A DNA stretch of 64,000 bases from Isoetes taiwanensis. Its lineage: Eukaryota; Streptophyta; Lycopodiopsida; Isoetales; Isoetaceae. Below are positions 33,259 to 45,281 of the stretch, one piece after another (position 1 is the first letter of the stretch; each line of letters begins with the position of its first letter). The stretch lies in the NCBI GenBank assembly GCA_021234155.1, contig JAJEKV010000050.1:10238495-10302494 (forward strand). Direction: 5' to 3'. Made by a program: the position numbers and the translations under genes. A model generated the notes under the pieces. That model saw only the letters and a list, made by a program, of their open reading frames with translations. It was not told where the DNA came from and did no database searches.

Positions 33259-34868
33259 ATGGCGGGAAAACCAAATGCAAACAAAGGAAAGGGAAAGGCT
33301 GCTTCAAGCAAGTCTGCCAGTTCAGCTGTGCTATCTTCTGCAGATGATAGTGTTGATATCCAAAAGGGACAAGCAGATGTTGAAGCGGCTGTCACAAAAT
33401 TGGAGAACAGTAGTAGTGAGCATAATTGTGATGGTACCTCCTTGGAGGCGAAAAAACTATCTACTGAAGGAGATTGTAACAACATTCTTGAGACAACAGA
33501 GCAAGAGGAATCTGCAACTAAAATGGAAGCAGTTTCTCACCTGGAAGGTAATCACTTTACTGACATATTAGCTTTGCCAACTAACTTATCAGGGTTTCAC
33601 CTTTTTTTTTTTTTAATTTAGGGGCAGAAGAACAGGGTATTGATCTGGTAACTGTAAAAGGTTCATCTGGAGAACCGAAAGGTCTGACATGTGTCCGTTG
33701 CTCTGCTAGAGAATTTGTGTGAAAGCATAGATTTTATTTATGCTTAATGTTTAATTTATTTCAGGGACAGAGGAACAACATCTTTATCCAATGACTGTAA
33801 AGGGCCCATCTGGAGAACAAATTGAGTTACAGGTAGGGTGAATCAATGTTTGCATTTCAGGCTTTAGAAAATCTACAGCTTGTAATATACTTCTTTGAAA
33901 TTGTACATGTACGTGTCTAGGAACTTATGTTATGATGCACTGATCTATGTGAAGACTATTTAGTTTCAGCTTTAGGTTCACAAAAAAAACATTTCTCTTT
34001 GAAAAAAACTTGTATTCGTGTCTTTGGCATGTGATGTATTTTGAACAATCAAAGCTTCCCCAGTGACAAAGTCTTGCCAGTGTATAGGGAATATAACCTC
34101 CTTATTCTGGCGCAGGTTAGCCCAACAGACTCAGTGATGGACTTGCGCCAGTTTTTACTCGATGCGCCGGAGACCTGCTTTTATACTTGCTATGACCTTA
34201 TATTGCATGGTGCAGATGGCACAAAATATCAGCTAGCAGAATATCTTGAAATCGGGGAAGTGGCTAATATCTCTGTAGAAGGTTGTACCCTAGAGATGGT
34301 AAACGGTATGTGTGTTGGATGATATTGAAGTTTTTGATCATCCTGGGCTTTGCTGTTGCTAATAGGAAAACCTTTTTTCCTTTCAGCACCATATGACGAT
34401 CGATCCATAAGGTCCCATGTGAGGCGCACACGGGATCTCATATCTACAGCAAGTATTTATTCATCACTGTCTACAGTGCTAGCGCTGGATTACGAGAAGA
34501 AACAAGCTAATTCTGGTGAGCATTCATGTTTAGCCAAGGTCAGAGTTTGGTTCTTTTATTGATGACATTAAGTTTGTTAGGAAGTAGTGAAGGTTCTGAT
34601 GCTGCAACTTCAAAATCAAAACCATTAGCAGGAAAGGAAGAAGGTAATTATATTCTGCCTCCTCCCCTTTATCTGTCGTGCCATGTTAATAATTTTGTCC
34701 TGGATCAGGAACAGCAAAGACAGAAGCTCCCGAGCTTGAAGGCCTGGGATTTATGGAGGACCAAGCTGGGATGCTTGGGGACCTTGTCTCAGGGCCTGTA
34801 GTAGAAGAGGTCAAGTGCGTGAAGAGCATATCATTCTCTTCATTTAATCCTGTTCAGGATACAGGGAG
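33259..34868 (+). other. FMT: FRIENDLY/CLU exons 1-7: N-terminal and CLU_N regions
   Basis: Exon 1 is a low-complexity, Ser/Ala/Lys-rich leader as in other plant members. Exons 3-5 carry the conserved ubiquitin-like CLU_N region: [19 protein letters not shown] in exon 4, and [18 protein letters not shown] in exon 5. Exon 7 carries LEGLGFMED and the [15 protein letters not shown] end. Reading stays open across exons 1-7 when joined at the listed splice sites. Exon 2 (60 bp) repeats the motif of exon 3 and is phase-neutral. Confidence 0.85.
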
Positions 34869-37800
34869 GTAAGCCCTTGCATCAAGTCTAAGATTACGCC
34901 TAAGATCAACATGACAGTTCACTTGGATCATGTGCACGGTGGTTGCAGGCTTCGTGGAGACTTAATCTACATAGATATTGTTTCTCTTGAGAATAAAAGC
35001 TACTGTGTCACCGCTCATACACAAAGGGTTCTATGTCAATTCGAGTTCAGGAGATTTTGGATCCTACGGCTGTGATTCCAGCACTTGAAGGCACAACATT
35101 GATTGGCCTTCTTCATAAAATCAGCCCATTGTTTACTAAAGGTCATAGCCGGCGTTTGTGAAGTTCAAAATATTCTGTTATTGGTAGTCATCATAGTGCT
35201 GAAATAAGCAGTTATCTGGCAGGTTTTCTGAAGTCTTGGGCAGCATAAGCTGCAGGTCATCCATTTGAACTTGTGCCTGTGGTGCTTCCACGAATGCCTG
35301 GCTTGGACATTATCCTCCACAACGTGAGCCCATGTTTCATTAATGCTGGCATCTTCACATTCTGTTGTTTGCTGATAGAATTATTCCAGCTCATCGAAGA
35401 GACATTAGGCGGGCAGAGGGAAGCCCTGGTGGCACCTTATGGGACAGAGACTATTGGAATGCAAAGGGATTGGAATGAAGAGCTTCAATCCTGCAAGGAA
35501 TTTCCTCGTGAAACATCTCAGGATAGGTTAAATAACTACGATTATTTATTATTGGTAGGATTTTTAAGTTGATATAAATTTTTTAAATTTGCTGTTTAAA
35601 TGGTTCAACAGGATAATGCGTGACAGAGCACTTTATAAAAGTGAACTGTGATTTCGTAGATGCTGCCATTAAAGGTGCTAAAGCTGTAATTGGGCGATGC
35701 ATTCCTCCAATCAATCCTACTGATCCAGAACGTTTTCATATGTGAGCTTAGCTTAAACAACATTAACTCAATGAATTGAGCTTCAAAACAGATTATTGTG
35801 TTATTGATCTGACGAATAATTTTTTTGCAGCCTGTCTAAGCATCAAATCTATCTCAAGCTGAGTGTCAAGGATGACTATAGATTACACCCACCCTGAAAT
35901 AATATAATTGGCATGATAACTTAATTTCTTGTGTGGTTTCAATGAAGAAAGATTTATTAATGGTTTCAGATGGCAAAAGATCTATAAGATGTAGTTGTAT
36001 AAGATTTATCCAGCAGCAAATCTGCTGTTCCAAGGAATAACGTAATCTAAAACAATGAAGCCAAATAAAAGAACATAGCAGACCAAAATAAGTATATGAT
36101 ATGTCATGCACATCTTGAAAAGATCAAATACTTATTGTTTGAAATCCAAATGATATTGGTTTGGAATTTGCTTCTCAGGTATGTGCACAATAACATCTTC
36201 TTTAGTTTTGCTGTTGATGGCGACTTCATGCTAATGCAACAAAGCAAGGGACAAGAATCATTGGAGAATTCTGAAGGGAACCTGAAGACCAAGGAACCAA
36301 CCAGCATTAATGGAGAAACAGAGCATTCAACAGAGCCTAGCACTGCACTCAGTTCAACACCAGACTTGAAGTTGGAGGATAGTTCAGTACAGCCAATTGA
36401 TGGTGAACAGGCCACATATGCCTCAGCTAACAACGACTTGAAAGGCACAAAAGCATACAATAGTGCTGACGTTGCAGGGTTGTACACACTTGCCATGGCC
36501 ATCATTGATTTTAGAGGCCATAGAGTTGTTGCCCAGGTAAGTTCTTTTCAGCAATCCTATAACAATTAAGGAGCATCAACTGTTTTTATTTGATCTTGTT
36601 GCAGAGCATTATTCCAGGAATACTTCAAGGTGATAAAACAGAAACACTGTTATATGGATCTATAGACAATGGGAAAAAGATATCCTGGAATGAAAAGTTT
36701 CACGTGAAGGTACATTGTTTTGCAGATGATCTCTTAAGAAAAGCCCTTTCAATAGCAGATCACCGCGGAGGCTTTTGATCATACAGTTCGATAACAAGGC
36801 CTAGAATGCTTATTTGTACTGGGAATATCTCTTCTGTTATGCTATATTGCTTAGTGCATGGAATACCTTCAAAATTTGTAAAATATTCTGCACATGTTAG
36901 ATTTTTGTTTCCTTTTCAATGTATGATAGAATTTTTTCCCAGTTTTTTCTTGTATATCAAGCGTCGCACATTCAAAACCGTGTATTTGGGGAAAATACTT
37001 GGTTATCCTTATGTCCCACTGCTTCTAGACTGATGTTCTAACTCTTCTCTGCTTTTGAATCAGGTTGTTGAGGCAGGAAAAGGTATTCATATTAAAGAGC
37101 ACGAAGTTCTTGATGGATCTGGACACGAATTAAAATATGTTGCCCCAGTTGAGTGCAAAGGGCATTGTTGGCAGTGACAACAGGTTCTCATTCTATAATA
37201 GGCAAGATATTTAGGTCCTGGGTGTTTTATGATGTTCTTTCTGTGGCTGTTAATTTTTATATTCTTGACTTGATGAGAACTACTCCACGGGATGTCAATT
37301 ACACTGGACTTGGATCACGTCTATGGATTCTCTCGTCAGAGCTCGTTGCAGCATTTTGTCAGGTAAAAGTATGGATGATTTCGAGGGTTGGGATCTATTA
37401 TATCTGTGTTTGCTACTCTTCTTAATTCAGATAGAATCATCAGAGAGATCAAAAAGCTTACCAAGGGGAGAGGACGTGGACACTGAAAATGGCACAGTGT
37501 CACCAAGAAGAATCTGTCGCCAATTCTTCTTAACCCTAATGTTTTTACTGATTTTAATGTAACTGGTGATCCTGAGGTATTTTTCTTGTTCTATGCACAT
37601 TCATTCATGTGTGCTTATCAAGTTTCAAATTTTCAGTTATGGTTTATCTATAATTCCAGACTTAAAAGCTCTGTTTCATATGCCTGTTAAAAGTATAACA
37701 TTATTCTGTGTTTATCTTATATTTCCTGCAGGAGGTATCCATAGATGAGGCATTAATAAAGGCAGGTAACTATTTGGTGGATACTGTTCTGCCAAAGTTT

Positions 37801-40800
37801 GTTCAAGACCTAAGCAGTTTGGAGGTCTCACCAATGGACGGTCAAACACTAACGGAAGCTCTTCATGCACATGGAATTAATGTCAGATATCTTGGAAAGG
37901 TGTGAGCATAGTTTTGGTTGCTTCATTGAGAGTCATGTCATATGCTGACTGTAACTGCACTATTAAATATTCCTACCAGGTTGCTGTGCTGGCAAAACAG
38001 TTGCCTCATATATGGACTCTCTGTGTTGTTGAAATGGTTGTTCGATCAGCAAAGCATGTTTTGAAGGTAATTTTCGAATTGCACTCAAGTCAAATTGCCT
38101 AAGACTTTGAGCTTAGTAAGACAATTCTATTTTGACATTTAATATGTACTGCTGGTTATGTTGTATTTGCAAATAGTATGTTAATCAGGGATTCACTGTT
38201 TTTTCAGGGTGTACTCCGTGAAACTCTAGATCAGGATGTGGGGGGTGCAATTGCTCACTTCCTCAACTGTTTTCTAGGTTTAGAAGATGCTTCTTCATTT
38301 CAACTGCTACCAAATGCGAAACCAGCAGAGGGTGACGTGGTCTCTCCTGGGAAACAGCTGAAAAACAATGGAAATGGTTCATCAAAGAGAAAGAAGAAAG
38401 ATAAAGGTCATGGAAGATCAAATGTATCATCCAACAAGGTTGAGAACATATGTTTCCAATGCTCAATTTTCTTTTTGGGTTGTATATACAAAGTTATGCG
38501 TTTGAGAACATATGTTTCCAATGCTCAATTTTTTCTTTTGGATTTGTATATACAAAGTTATGCGTTATTTGGTCTTTGCCAACTAATGATCAAATAAAAT
38601 AGCACATCACTCTACTTTTAAGGAATCTTAACGTCTAGTAAATCCATCAAGGGGTTTCACAGTTGCAAGCATTTGTCAAGGCTATAGCTTTTGGTAGTTA
38701 TGGTGTGTTGTAATGTGCAACTTTATATTTGTTTAAGCATCCATTTCCGTTAATTTCTCTCTATGTTGTATCAGATCGATTCATCTGACACGGATATTCA
38801 GAAGGATAATGTGTTATCTATTGTTGAAGGACACTCTAGAAAACAGCCACTGTACATGTGCATAACTTCAGAATTGGTTTGGATTGATATCCAAGAAAAT
38901 GTGAAGTTCAAATATCAGGTACTAAATTTCGTTCTTTCTATAAAATAGCCTTTACAATTATTTTGCGTTCCAGTGCTTTCCTTTTATTTCATAAGCAACG
39001 GGTATGCAGTTTGAATTGCCGGATGATGCAAAGGCTAAGGCTCATAATATCTCAACTATACGTAATCTCTGCCTGAAGGTTTGTATCCCACCTATTAGAA
39101 TAGCTAAATTTCTCATAATTTTGCCTGCCATCATCCATGTTTATTACTCTTTTTCACGAGAGGAGTCTTTTGATGGTTGTCATATAGGTTGGAATCACAT
39201 TGGCAGCTAGGCATTATGTGTTTGATTCTCCCAATCCATTTAGAACAGAGGATATTTTGGATTTACAAGCAGTGGTGAAGCACACAGCACCTGTTTGTTC
39301 TGATGCTCATAATCTTCTTGAGAATGGGAAGCTTCGATTGGCACAGGTAAAGAAGAAAATACAATTTTTAGTTTCTATTCATTGCCTCCATGTATAAAGG
39401 TCTGCTTATCCTCAAGGACTTTACATCTTCGTTTATTTTATAGGGAAAGCTTAATGAGGCCTACGAAATGTTTTCCGAAGCTTTTGGCATTTTGCAGCAA
39501 GTATGTCTCTTATCTCATTGCTGGAAGTTCTGTATGTTTGTGTATATTCATGCCTTGTCGGTATAGATTGTAAAAGATGAAAAGATATAGGAAAGGAAGC
39601 AATTAGAGAGAGAGAGAGAGAGGAGCAACAAAGAAGAATGAAATACGTGCAGAAATAGAAGTGTCAGATGCCGTGTAGCCGTGACCTGTCATTATTTATG
39701 ATAACTATATTTTGATGCTCTTTTTTAAGCTATAAATGATCTCCTCAACTGACGTTTCCATGAGGCAAAGGAGGTTGATGAGCAGCTTCTTAGTAATAGG
39801 CCTGCAAGTTGAGGTTTTGTAGGCGACTATCGCAGACCAACCTGGCCAGGAAGTACTAATTGAAATTAATAGCTGCCTGAACAAATCCATCATTTGGGGT
39901 GACTTTTTCAGCTGGATTATGCTGCACCTATGCTGGAACACTTGGCCATGGAAAGTAGCTGCGTTCAAAACCATAAACATGCCTTGTGGTGCTCCTTTTT
40001 GACTTCTCAAAAGCATCGAGCTGGGATGGTGACCTATATCAGTTTTGTTATAGAGAATGGGATTCACGTAAAAATCCTGATCATGCAATAAGGCGATTGA
40101 GGTTGGGATAGGATTTGGTGTGGTCATGTCTTACCTGCTGCTTGCTGTATCTCTCATAACCTAAGCCTGGACATCGCTGATGTAGCTCGACTTCTGGAAA
40201 CACTTAAGAAGCCATTTTTTTAGGATTGAAATGTTGAGAACTGTTCGTAAACGTCACTTTCGGTCATGGTCGTGAACTTTCTGATATGAGATGGGAGTCC
40301 AGGATCTTGTTTCAAAGCGATGGTGCTTGCTTGAGGCATGCATACTTTTTCCTCTACTCACCATTCCAGAAAGTTGAACCTGATGTAAACTTGGTGAATC
40401 TACCCCTGTTTGGCTGCAGACGCATACAACCCTGATCATTATGTTCTTCCTGTCTTTGTGATGTATAGCCACACAGCTTCAATTTGCATTAGGTCTTGAT
40501 AAAATCTGTGTCCCAACAGATTTAGTATGATTTGTCCATTTTCATTGCTTCACCTGCCCATCTGGCATATGGCAAGGTAAAGATTGGAAGCAATGTGAAG
40601 TAATAGAATTGGAACTATAGATTGCCTTTGTTCTCAGGTTTTATACTAAAACAATGGTTAAATCCCTTTCTTTTTGTACAGGTGTGTGGGCCCATGCATC
40701 GCGAGGTGTCTAACTGCTGCAGGTTAGAACTATTATGGCAATTTTCGATTTGATATCTATTTTCAGCAATTATGAGATCTTGTCTTGTAGTATCTTTGTG

Positions 40801-42294
40801 TGAAATTGGCCTCTTCACTCCTTGAAACAGGGGTTCTACTATTGTTGCCCTGCCATTTAACTAAGAACAATGAGGATATCTAAACTAATGCTTCACACTA
40901 TACTTTGGCCTTAACGTGGTTGCATGACTTGTAAGAAAATTGAATATGCTCTTTGCAGGTATTTGGCAATGGTTCTCTATCATGCAGGAGACTTGGCTGG
41001 AGCTATCATGCAACAGCACAAGGAGCTTATTATTAATGAAAGGTGTCTTGGACCTGACCATCCTGATACAGCACATAGGTAAGCTGATCATTGTGATAAA
41101 GCATAAAGGTAGCATCGTCCTAATATTTCCTCTATAGTTTACTTTTCTAACTTGTATCTTTCTACGTTCAGTTATGGGAATATGGCTTTATTTTACCATG
41201 GCTTGAACCAATCAGAACTTGCGCTCCGTCATATGGCACGGACTTTGCTTTTACTTAGCGTATCTTGTGGTTCTGATCATCCTGACGTTGCTGCAACCTT
41301 CATAAACGTGGCTGTTATGTATCAAGAGATTGGGCGTATGCACGTGGCTCTTAGGTATCTTCAGGAGGCACTTAAGCGTAATGAACGTCTTTTAGGTCCT
41401 GATCACATTCAAACAGCTATTTGCTATCATGCACTTGCTATTGCTTTCAACTGTATGAAGGCTTTCAAATTGTCAATTCAGGTAATGCATCTTGCCTTTA
41501 TGCGAATGCTGGTCTGAATAATCTAATGGAAGTTTTTATAACAGCATGAACGTAGTACGTACAATATACTTCTAAAACAACTGGGAGAAGAGGATTCCAG
41601 GACACGGGAGTCTGCGAATTGGATTAAGACTTTTCAAATTCGTGAAATGCAGGTAATCACTTATCTGTCTGTTTTTACTTACTCTTGTATGTCTTACGCT
41701 GAATCCTCTATGTTTCAGGCTTCTGCTGAAAAGCAAAAGGGACAGCAACAGGCGGTGCAGAAAGCAGCAGAAGTCATTAAGGTAACCTGAGCCCTTCTTT
41801 TCGTAGTATTATGTTTGATCAAGCAGTCACACATTCTTCTATTACTGCTGTAGGCTTTCCAAGCTGCATCAGCAGGAAGCATGCGGGGTTCAATTCCTAA
41901 AATTGCTGATGCAATACCACGATCAAGAGGAATGGATGAACGTGGTGCCCGTCTCGACAGCAGAAGTCCGCAAGAAGGCTGCTGCAAAGGGATTGAATGT
42001 GCGTTCACTAGTTGAACAAAATGGTCCTGTAACTGAATTACTTGGGCTGTCTAACAATTTTGACCCTTCTGGGAAGATTCCATTGAATGCTTCTGTTCCC
42101 AGAGTTAATAAAGCTGGAGGGAAGCCTAATCTGACAAAATCCGACTCACAGCTTAGTAAAGAGACAAAGGAAGCGGCTCTTACTGGCGAAGACCCAGTAA
42201 AGACATCTGAGATGGCAGAAAATAAGGCTCCGCCGGATTAGGTGCAGGCTTGGGCATGCTGGAAGCCAAGAAACAGAAATCAAAGCAAAAGTGA
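33259..42294 (+). CDS. FMT: FRIENDLY/CLU (clustered mitochondria protein), 29 exons
   Basis: Homologue of Arabidopsis FRIENDLY, a large cytosolic protein of the CLU/TIF31 family that keeps mitochondria dispersed and binds RNA. The start [11 protein letters not shown] matches the family N-terminus. Coding exons by GT-AG sites: 33259-33547, 33622-33681, 33765-33832, 34116-34305, 34387-34515, 34581-34643, 34709-34868, 34949-35141, 35223-35323, 35379-35526, 35612-35741, 36179-36536, 36605-36709, 37064-37183, about 37256-37362, 37431-37576, 37732-37899, 37980-38066, 38208-38438, 38775-38918, 39010-39078, 39188-39346, 39444-39500, 40682-40722, 40959-41078, 41172-41481, 41545-41652, 41719-41781 and 41854-42294. 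About ten single-base frame breaks interrupt it. All are indels; I saw no in-frame nonsense substitution in the conserved exons. It is either a real gene with assembly indels or a young pseudogene. Confidence 0.9.
33622..33832 (+). repeat. Tandemly duplicated exon (exons 2 and 3)
   Basis: Exon 2 encodes [19 protein letters not shown] and exon 3 [20 protein letters not shown]. The two share T-V-K-G-x-S-G-E and the preceding G-x-E-E-Q. Exon 2 is 60 bases and begins and ends in the same phase, so it can be included or skipped without changing frame. The Arabidopsis protein has one such segment (LYPVSVK...). The exon 3 copy is closer to it. Confidence 0.75.
34949..37576 (+). other. FMT: FRIENDLY/CLU exons 8-16: central CLU domain
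   Basis: Conserved blocks include [19 protein letters not shown] (exon 8), [19 protein letters not shown] (exon 10), [14 protein letters not shown] (exon 11), [13 protein letters not shown], then [19 protein letters not shown] and [15 protein letters not shown] (exon 12), [15 protein letters not shown] (exon 13), VAPVECKG (exon 14), [17 protein letters not shown] (exon 15) and [12 protein letters not shown] (exon 16). Frame breaks cluster here: near 35018, 35045, 35240-35255, 35292, 35418, 35638, 37160 and 37500. Exon 12 alone is 358 bases and intact. Confidence 0.85.
37184..37262 (+). other. Intron with no visible acceptor before FRIENDLY/CLU exon 15
   Basis: Exon 14 ends in a good donor (CAG|GTTCTC at 37183-37184). 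The open frame [12 protein letters not shown] of exon 15 begins after TTAATTTTTATATTCTTG, with no AG within about 45 bases upstream. Every other intron of the gene ends in AG. A small deletion or sequence error at the junction is the simplest reading. Confidence 0.6.
38440..38566. repeat. Tandem duplication of about 63 bp in a FRIENDLY/CLU intron
   Basis: TTGAGAACATATGTTTCC followed by a T-rich stretch and TATACAAAGTTATGCG occurs twice in direct succession. The first unit begins at the donor site of exon 19, the second one period later. Confidence 0.85.
39501..40681. other. Longest intron of the FRIENDLY/CLU gene
   Basis: About 1.18 kb, larger than the other introns (roughly 65-450 bases). 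It includes a GA microsatellite (39605-39625) and a 140-codon minus-strand open frame (39705-40127) with no recognisable domain. A decayed insertion is possible but no terminal repeats were seen. Confidence 0.4.
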
Positions 42295-44503
42295 ATTTCT
42301 GATACGTAATAGCTGTAGGAGCAGGTCACATTGGATGTGCAATGCTATTCCGATTTTGCAGAGAAATGCTATCTGCATCACATTCTATTTCTTTAATAAT
42401 TTATGAAGTCGGAGGAATGCCATCCATATCATTTTTTTGGCTTTGACTTTAAATTCTGCTGATGTGGGGAAAGCATGATTGTATCCAGGGGTAAATGCAA
42501 CAATCAATGTAGGTGAGGTGACTTATGTTGCGAGATGATTGAATTGGTAGATTTTCGCATCTTAACTGGTGTCTTTTGACATATTGCAGTCAATGGCACT
42601 GAACCTGGGGGGATTGGCAACATGGTCATGATCTCTGTTTTTTCCGTGCTGTGGTGGGCAGAATTGGCTGGTTGAACCTATGCAGTTCCATAACCTGTCC
42701 TTTTTTATTGAAAGGGATTGTTAAGATTTAGAAAAAACAAGAAATCTCCTGTATTAATTTATCAAATAAATTGAATGACGGGGTTATGGCCAATAAGCAT
42801 TAACAGTCAATGCGTTGGGGCCCAAATTTTTCTTTTATCTAATAAATTGGATTATGGAATGTGGCCAATAAGCATTAAGAACTGTTGATGCCTTGGGGGC
42901 CAAGTTTTGAGAAGAGGGGCCGAACGGCCTACATGCGTAATAGCAAATATGTAACCAATGGTTTTGAACAAATGGTAGCTTCAGAAGCTGCATGATGCTC
43001 CAGCAAACGGTTACTATGAAGACTGGATTGTGTTTAGAACAATCGATGGAATCTGTTAACATTAGCATGGGACACCAAGAGGTTGGCCAAGACATGACAG
43101 ATATAACTCTGCTTATATAAAATCAAGAATAAAAAATGGAATTTATCGTGTTTCTAATCATTTTAAGCAAGCTTACAACTTGACATTATGATAGTTCTTC
43201 TGTAAAGATGTAACTATTATGTTTTAAAATTAAAATTTTGTTGCACATTGTGTCCTCATGAACCACGGGCTGTTGATTGTAAACATTCCATATTTTGCAA
43301 AAAATCCATATTTTGCAGAAATATGTGTCTTTCGTGTAAAAGGTAAACTTCCCATTACATAAACTTTTCATATCCGCAGAGCCAAGCCCGGAAGCGATCC
43401 TCAAAAGTCCTTAGCTCTAGGTTGTGCTCCACCATCCAAATTGCATATAAGCCACATATCCACCATTTAAATTTTACCCTTGGCCATGCCTTGGAAGTAG
43501 AAATATCTAAGTGAATGGTGCTACCAAGCTAGCACTGCCTCACCCCACTGCCAAGCTCCACATTGCCTCATCCTTTCCAACCCTGACATGCTCAAGATGA
43601 TAATGTTTTTTTGGGGTCTCCTTTAGGTTACGAGTTCTAGATTTAGTTCAATTTGATTTTTTTTTTTTAAGTTGGAAAGACAATCAAGCTAACTAGAAGA
43701 GTCCATCGGTTAGTGAGTTTGAGGAAAATAATGTATATAGTATGGACAAATTTTGCATGTTTTGTTTTCTTTCGAATCTTCAGTATATGAGAATAGTGTC
43801 CTAGAGTTGGGTGCAAAGTTCTAATGGTCAACATGGAAGATAAGGTTCTATCCTTTTTTGGCATTTCTTGCAATTCATCATTTTTATCTACACATATATA
43901 ATTGTGTTTCCTTAGATTCGATTCTTTTATGCCTTTATATTATAGTGACACGTACCCAGTCTTTTTCCTGGGTACAACCGCCGGTAAAGTTTTTCGACGG
44001 ACGGATTTGTGGAAGCCCGGAGCAGCCCCAAATCGGACTTGAAGCATCCCCCATCTGTTCAAATCATCCAACAAGTCTGACTATAAATCCCCCATCCGGA
44101 GGTTTCTGCCCAAAAACCACAGGGTATTCTGTCTAAGATTTGGTGCCAAGATAAATCTTCATTGTTGGCAGGCCCTTTTTGAACGAATCCTTCGTTCTGG
44201 CACCAAAAAGTAGAGATTAATCCAAAATAAGAACCTGAATCCAAACAGTTACAAGCAATGCCCGAAGTGTGGAAGCAATCTGGAAGGATCTTTCATCTCA
44301 CATTGTATGGCAGAGTGAGAAAATCAGTGCGAAATTTAAAGCCGATTTCGCACTGCACAATTGATGAAATCAAATGGGGATTGAAAAAAAACGCAGAAAA
44401 ATGAATGAAACTGCAGATCAAAATGTCGATTCAGCTCCCCTCATGCAGAAATCAAATGCCTCTTCAAGACAGAATGCCGAGAAATTCGACGCCGTTCTTA
44501 CCA
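42295..44503. other. 3' flank and intergenic sequence
   Basis: The first few hundred bases are probably the FRIENDLY/CLU 3' UTR. AATAAATTGA at 42766-42775 and AATAAATTGG at 42840-42849 are parts of a short duplicated phrase (AATAAATTGGATTATGGAATGTGGCC against ATGACGGGGTTATGGCC), not clear poly-A signals. The block 43950-44200 is richer in G and C and holds an open frame of 92 codons, but no protein family is recognised. Confidence 0.4.
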
Positions 44504-45281
44504 TTATTCTAAACGCTTTCTGGCCATGAGAGAATCATCTGCAGCTCCAAAGCCATCGCAATTTTCTTCAATCTTTCCCAAATCAGAAGCAAGTTGGCTG
44601 ATAAATTCGCTCCAATCCAAACCTCCCCTTCTAGCTAATATCTGTACATTAGTCATAGATTTGGACACCTGTGGAAAATGTGACACTGACCCTATGCCAG
44701 AATAACCCCCAGACACGGGAGATACTGACCCGGACATACCAGGATTAATATATGATTCTGAAACAAGGGGATCCATAGCCAGCAAATATCCACCTCCTAG
44801 AGAAACATCGCTGCAAATCTGGTTCAGAAAATCCGGCGAATACTATTATGCCTGACTAAACCTCTGTTTGGCGAGGGAAAATTGTCTGCAATAGATACAG
44901 GCCTATTTTGGGGCTGCATTTTCCACAAATCATCCATTGAACTAGTAACAACAGTATGCTAATGATCAACAGGAGCTTCATATTTTCCAACAGAATCAAT
45001 GGGCAAGAACATAGAGGAAGAATCTTTAATTTCATTCGTTCCAGAGCTTCATAATCTGGGCGATTGTAGTGGTTCGAAGAAACCTCATTTGCAGATCTGA
45101 TTGAGCGAGAATCAGAGCAAGAAACAAACATACCCTGGCTGGAGAGAAAGATCACTTCGTGGAGGAGGGCTTCAAGGACTCCGCCATCGTTGTCGACCTC
45201 CCCTTCGTTCTCTGCTTCGATTAAACTCTCAAGAAGGCTTGTTGGAGCAGAATTGAAGCGGTCCAGGGCCCTGGCTTCAAT
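44504..45281 (-). pseudogene. Possible MYB-type C-terminal fragment
   Basis: Read on the minus strand, a single frame gives LDRFNSAPTSLLESLIEAENEG and GGVLEALLHEVIFLSSQ. After a frame shift near 45010 it gives SMDDLWKMQPQNRPVSIADN, and after another near 44840 an open stretch (44504-44785) rich in Ser and Gly ending in LARRGGLDWSEFISQLASDLG. The repeated GVLEALLHE and LLESLIEAE helices resemble the acidic C-terminal half of GAMYB-like R2R3-MYB regulators; no MYB DNA-binding repeats are present. It is either the last exon of a gene with indels or a fragment. The assignment is uncertain. Confidence 0.35.

Larger units (their letters stand above)
37732..42294 (+). other. FMT: FRIENDLY/CLU exons 17-29: second half with TPR repeats
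   Basis: Exons 17-18 carry [20 protein letters not shown] and [10 protein letters not shown]. Exon 19 has a lysine-rich linker. Exons 24-26 hold the tetratricopeptide region: [80 protein letters not shown] and [20 protein letters not shown]. Exons 17-28 are open throughout. Exon 29 breaks frame near 41953 and 42234; only in the shifted frame does it end with the expected [15 protein letters not shown]-type tail before the stop at 42292-42294. Confidence 0.85.

Noticed and set aside
39705-40127. 140-codon minus-strand gene inside a FRIENDLY/CLU intron
   Set aside because: No domain, no start context or composition support; treated as a chance frame in an intron.
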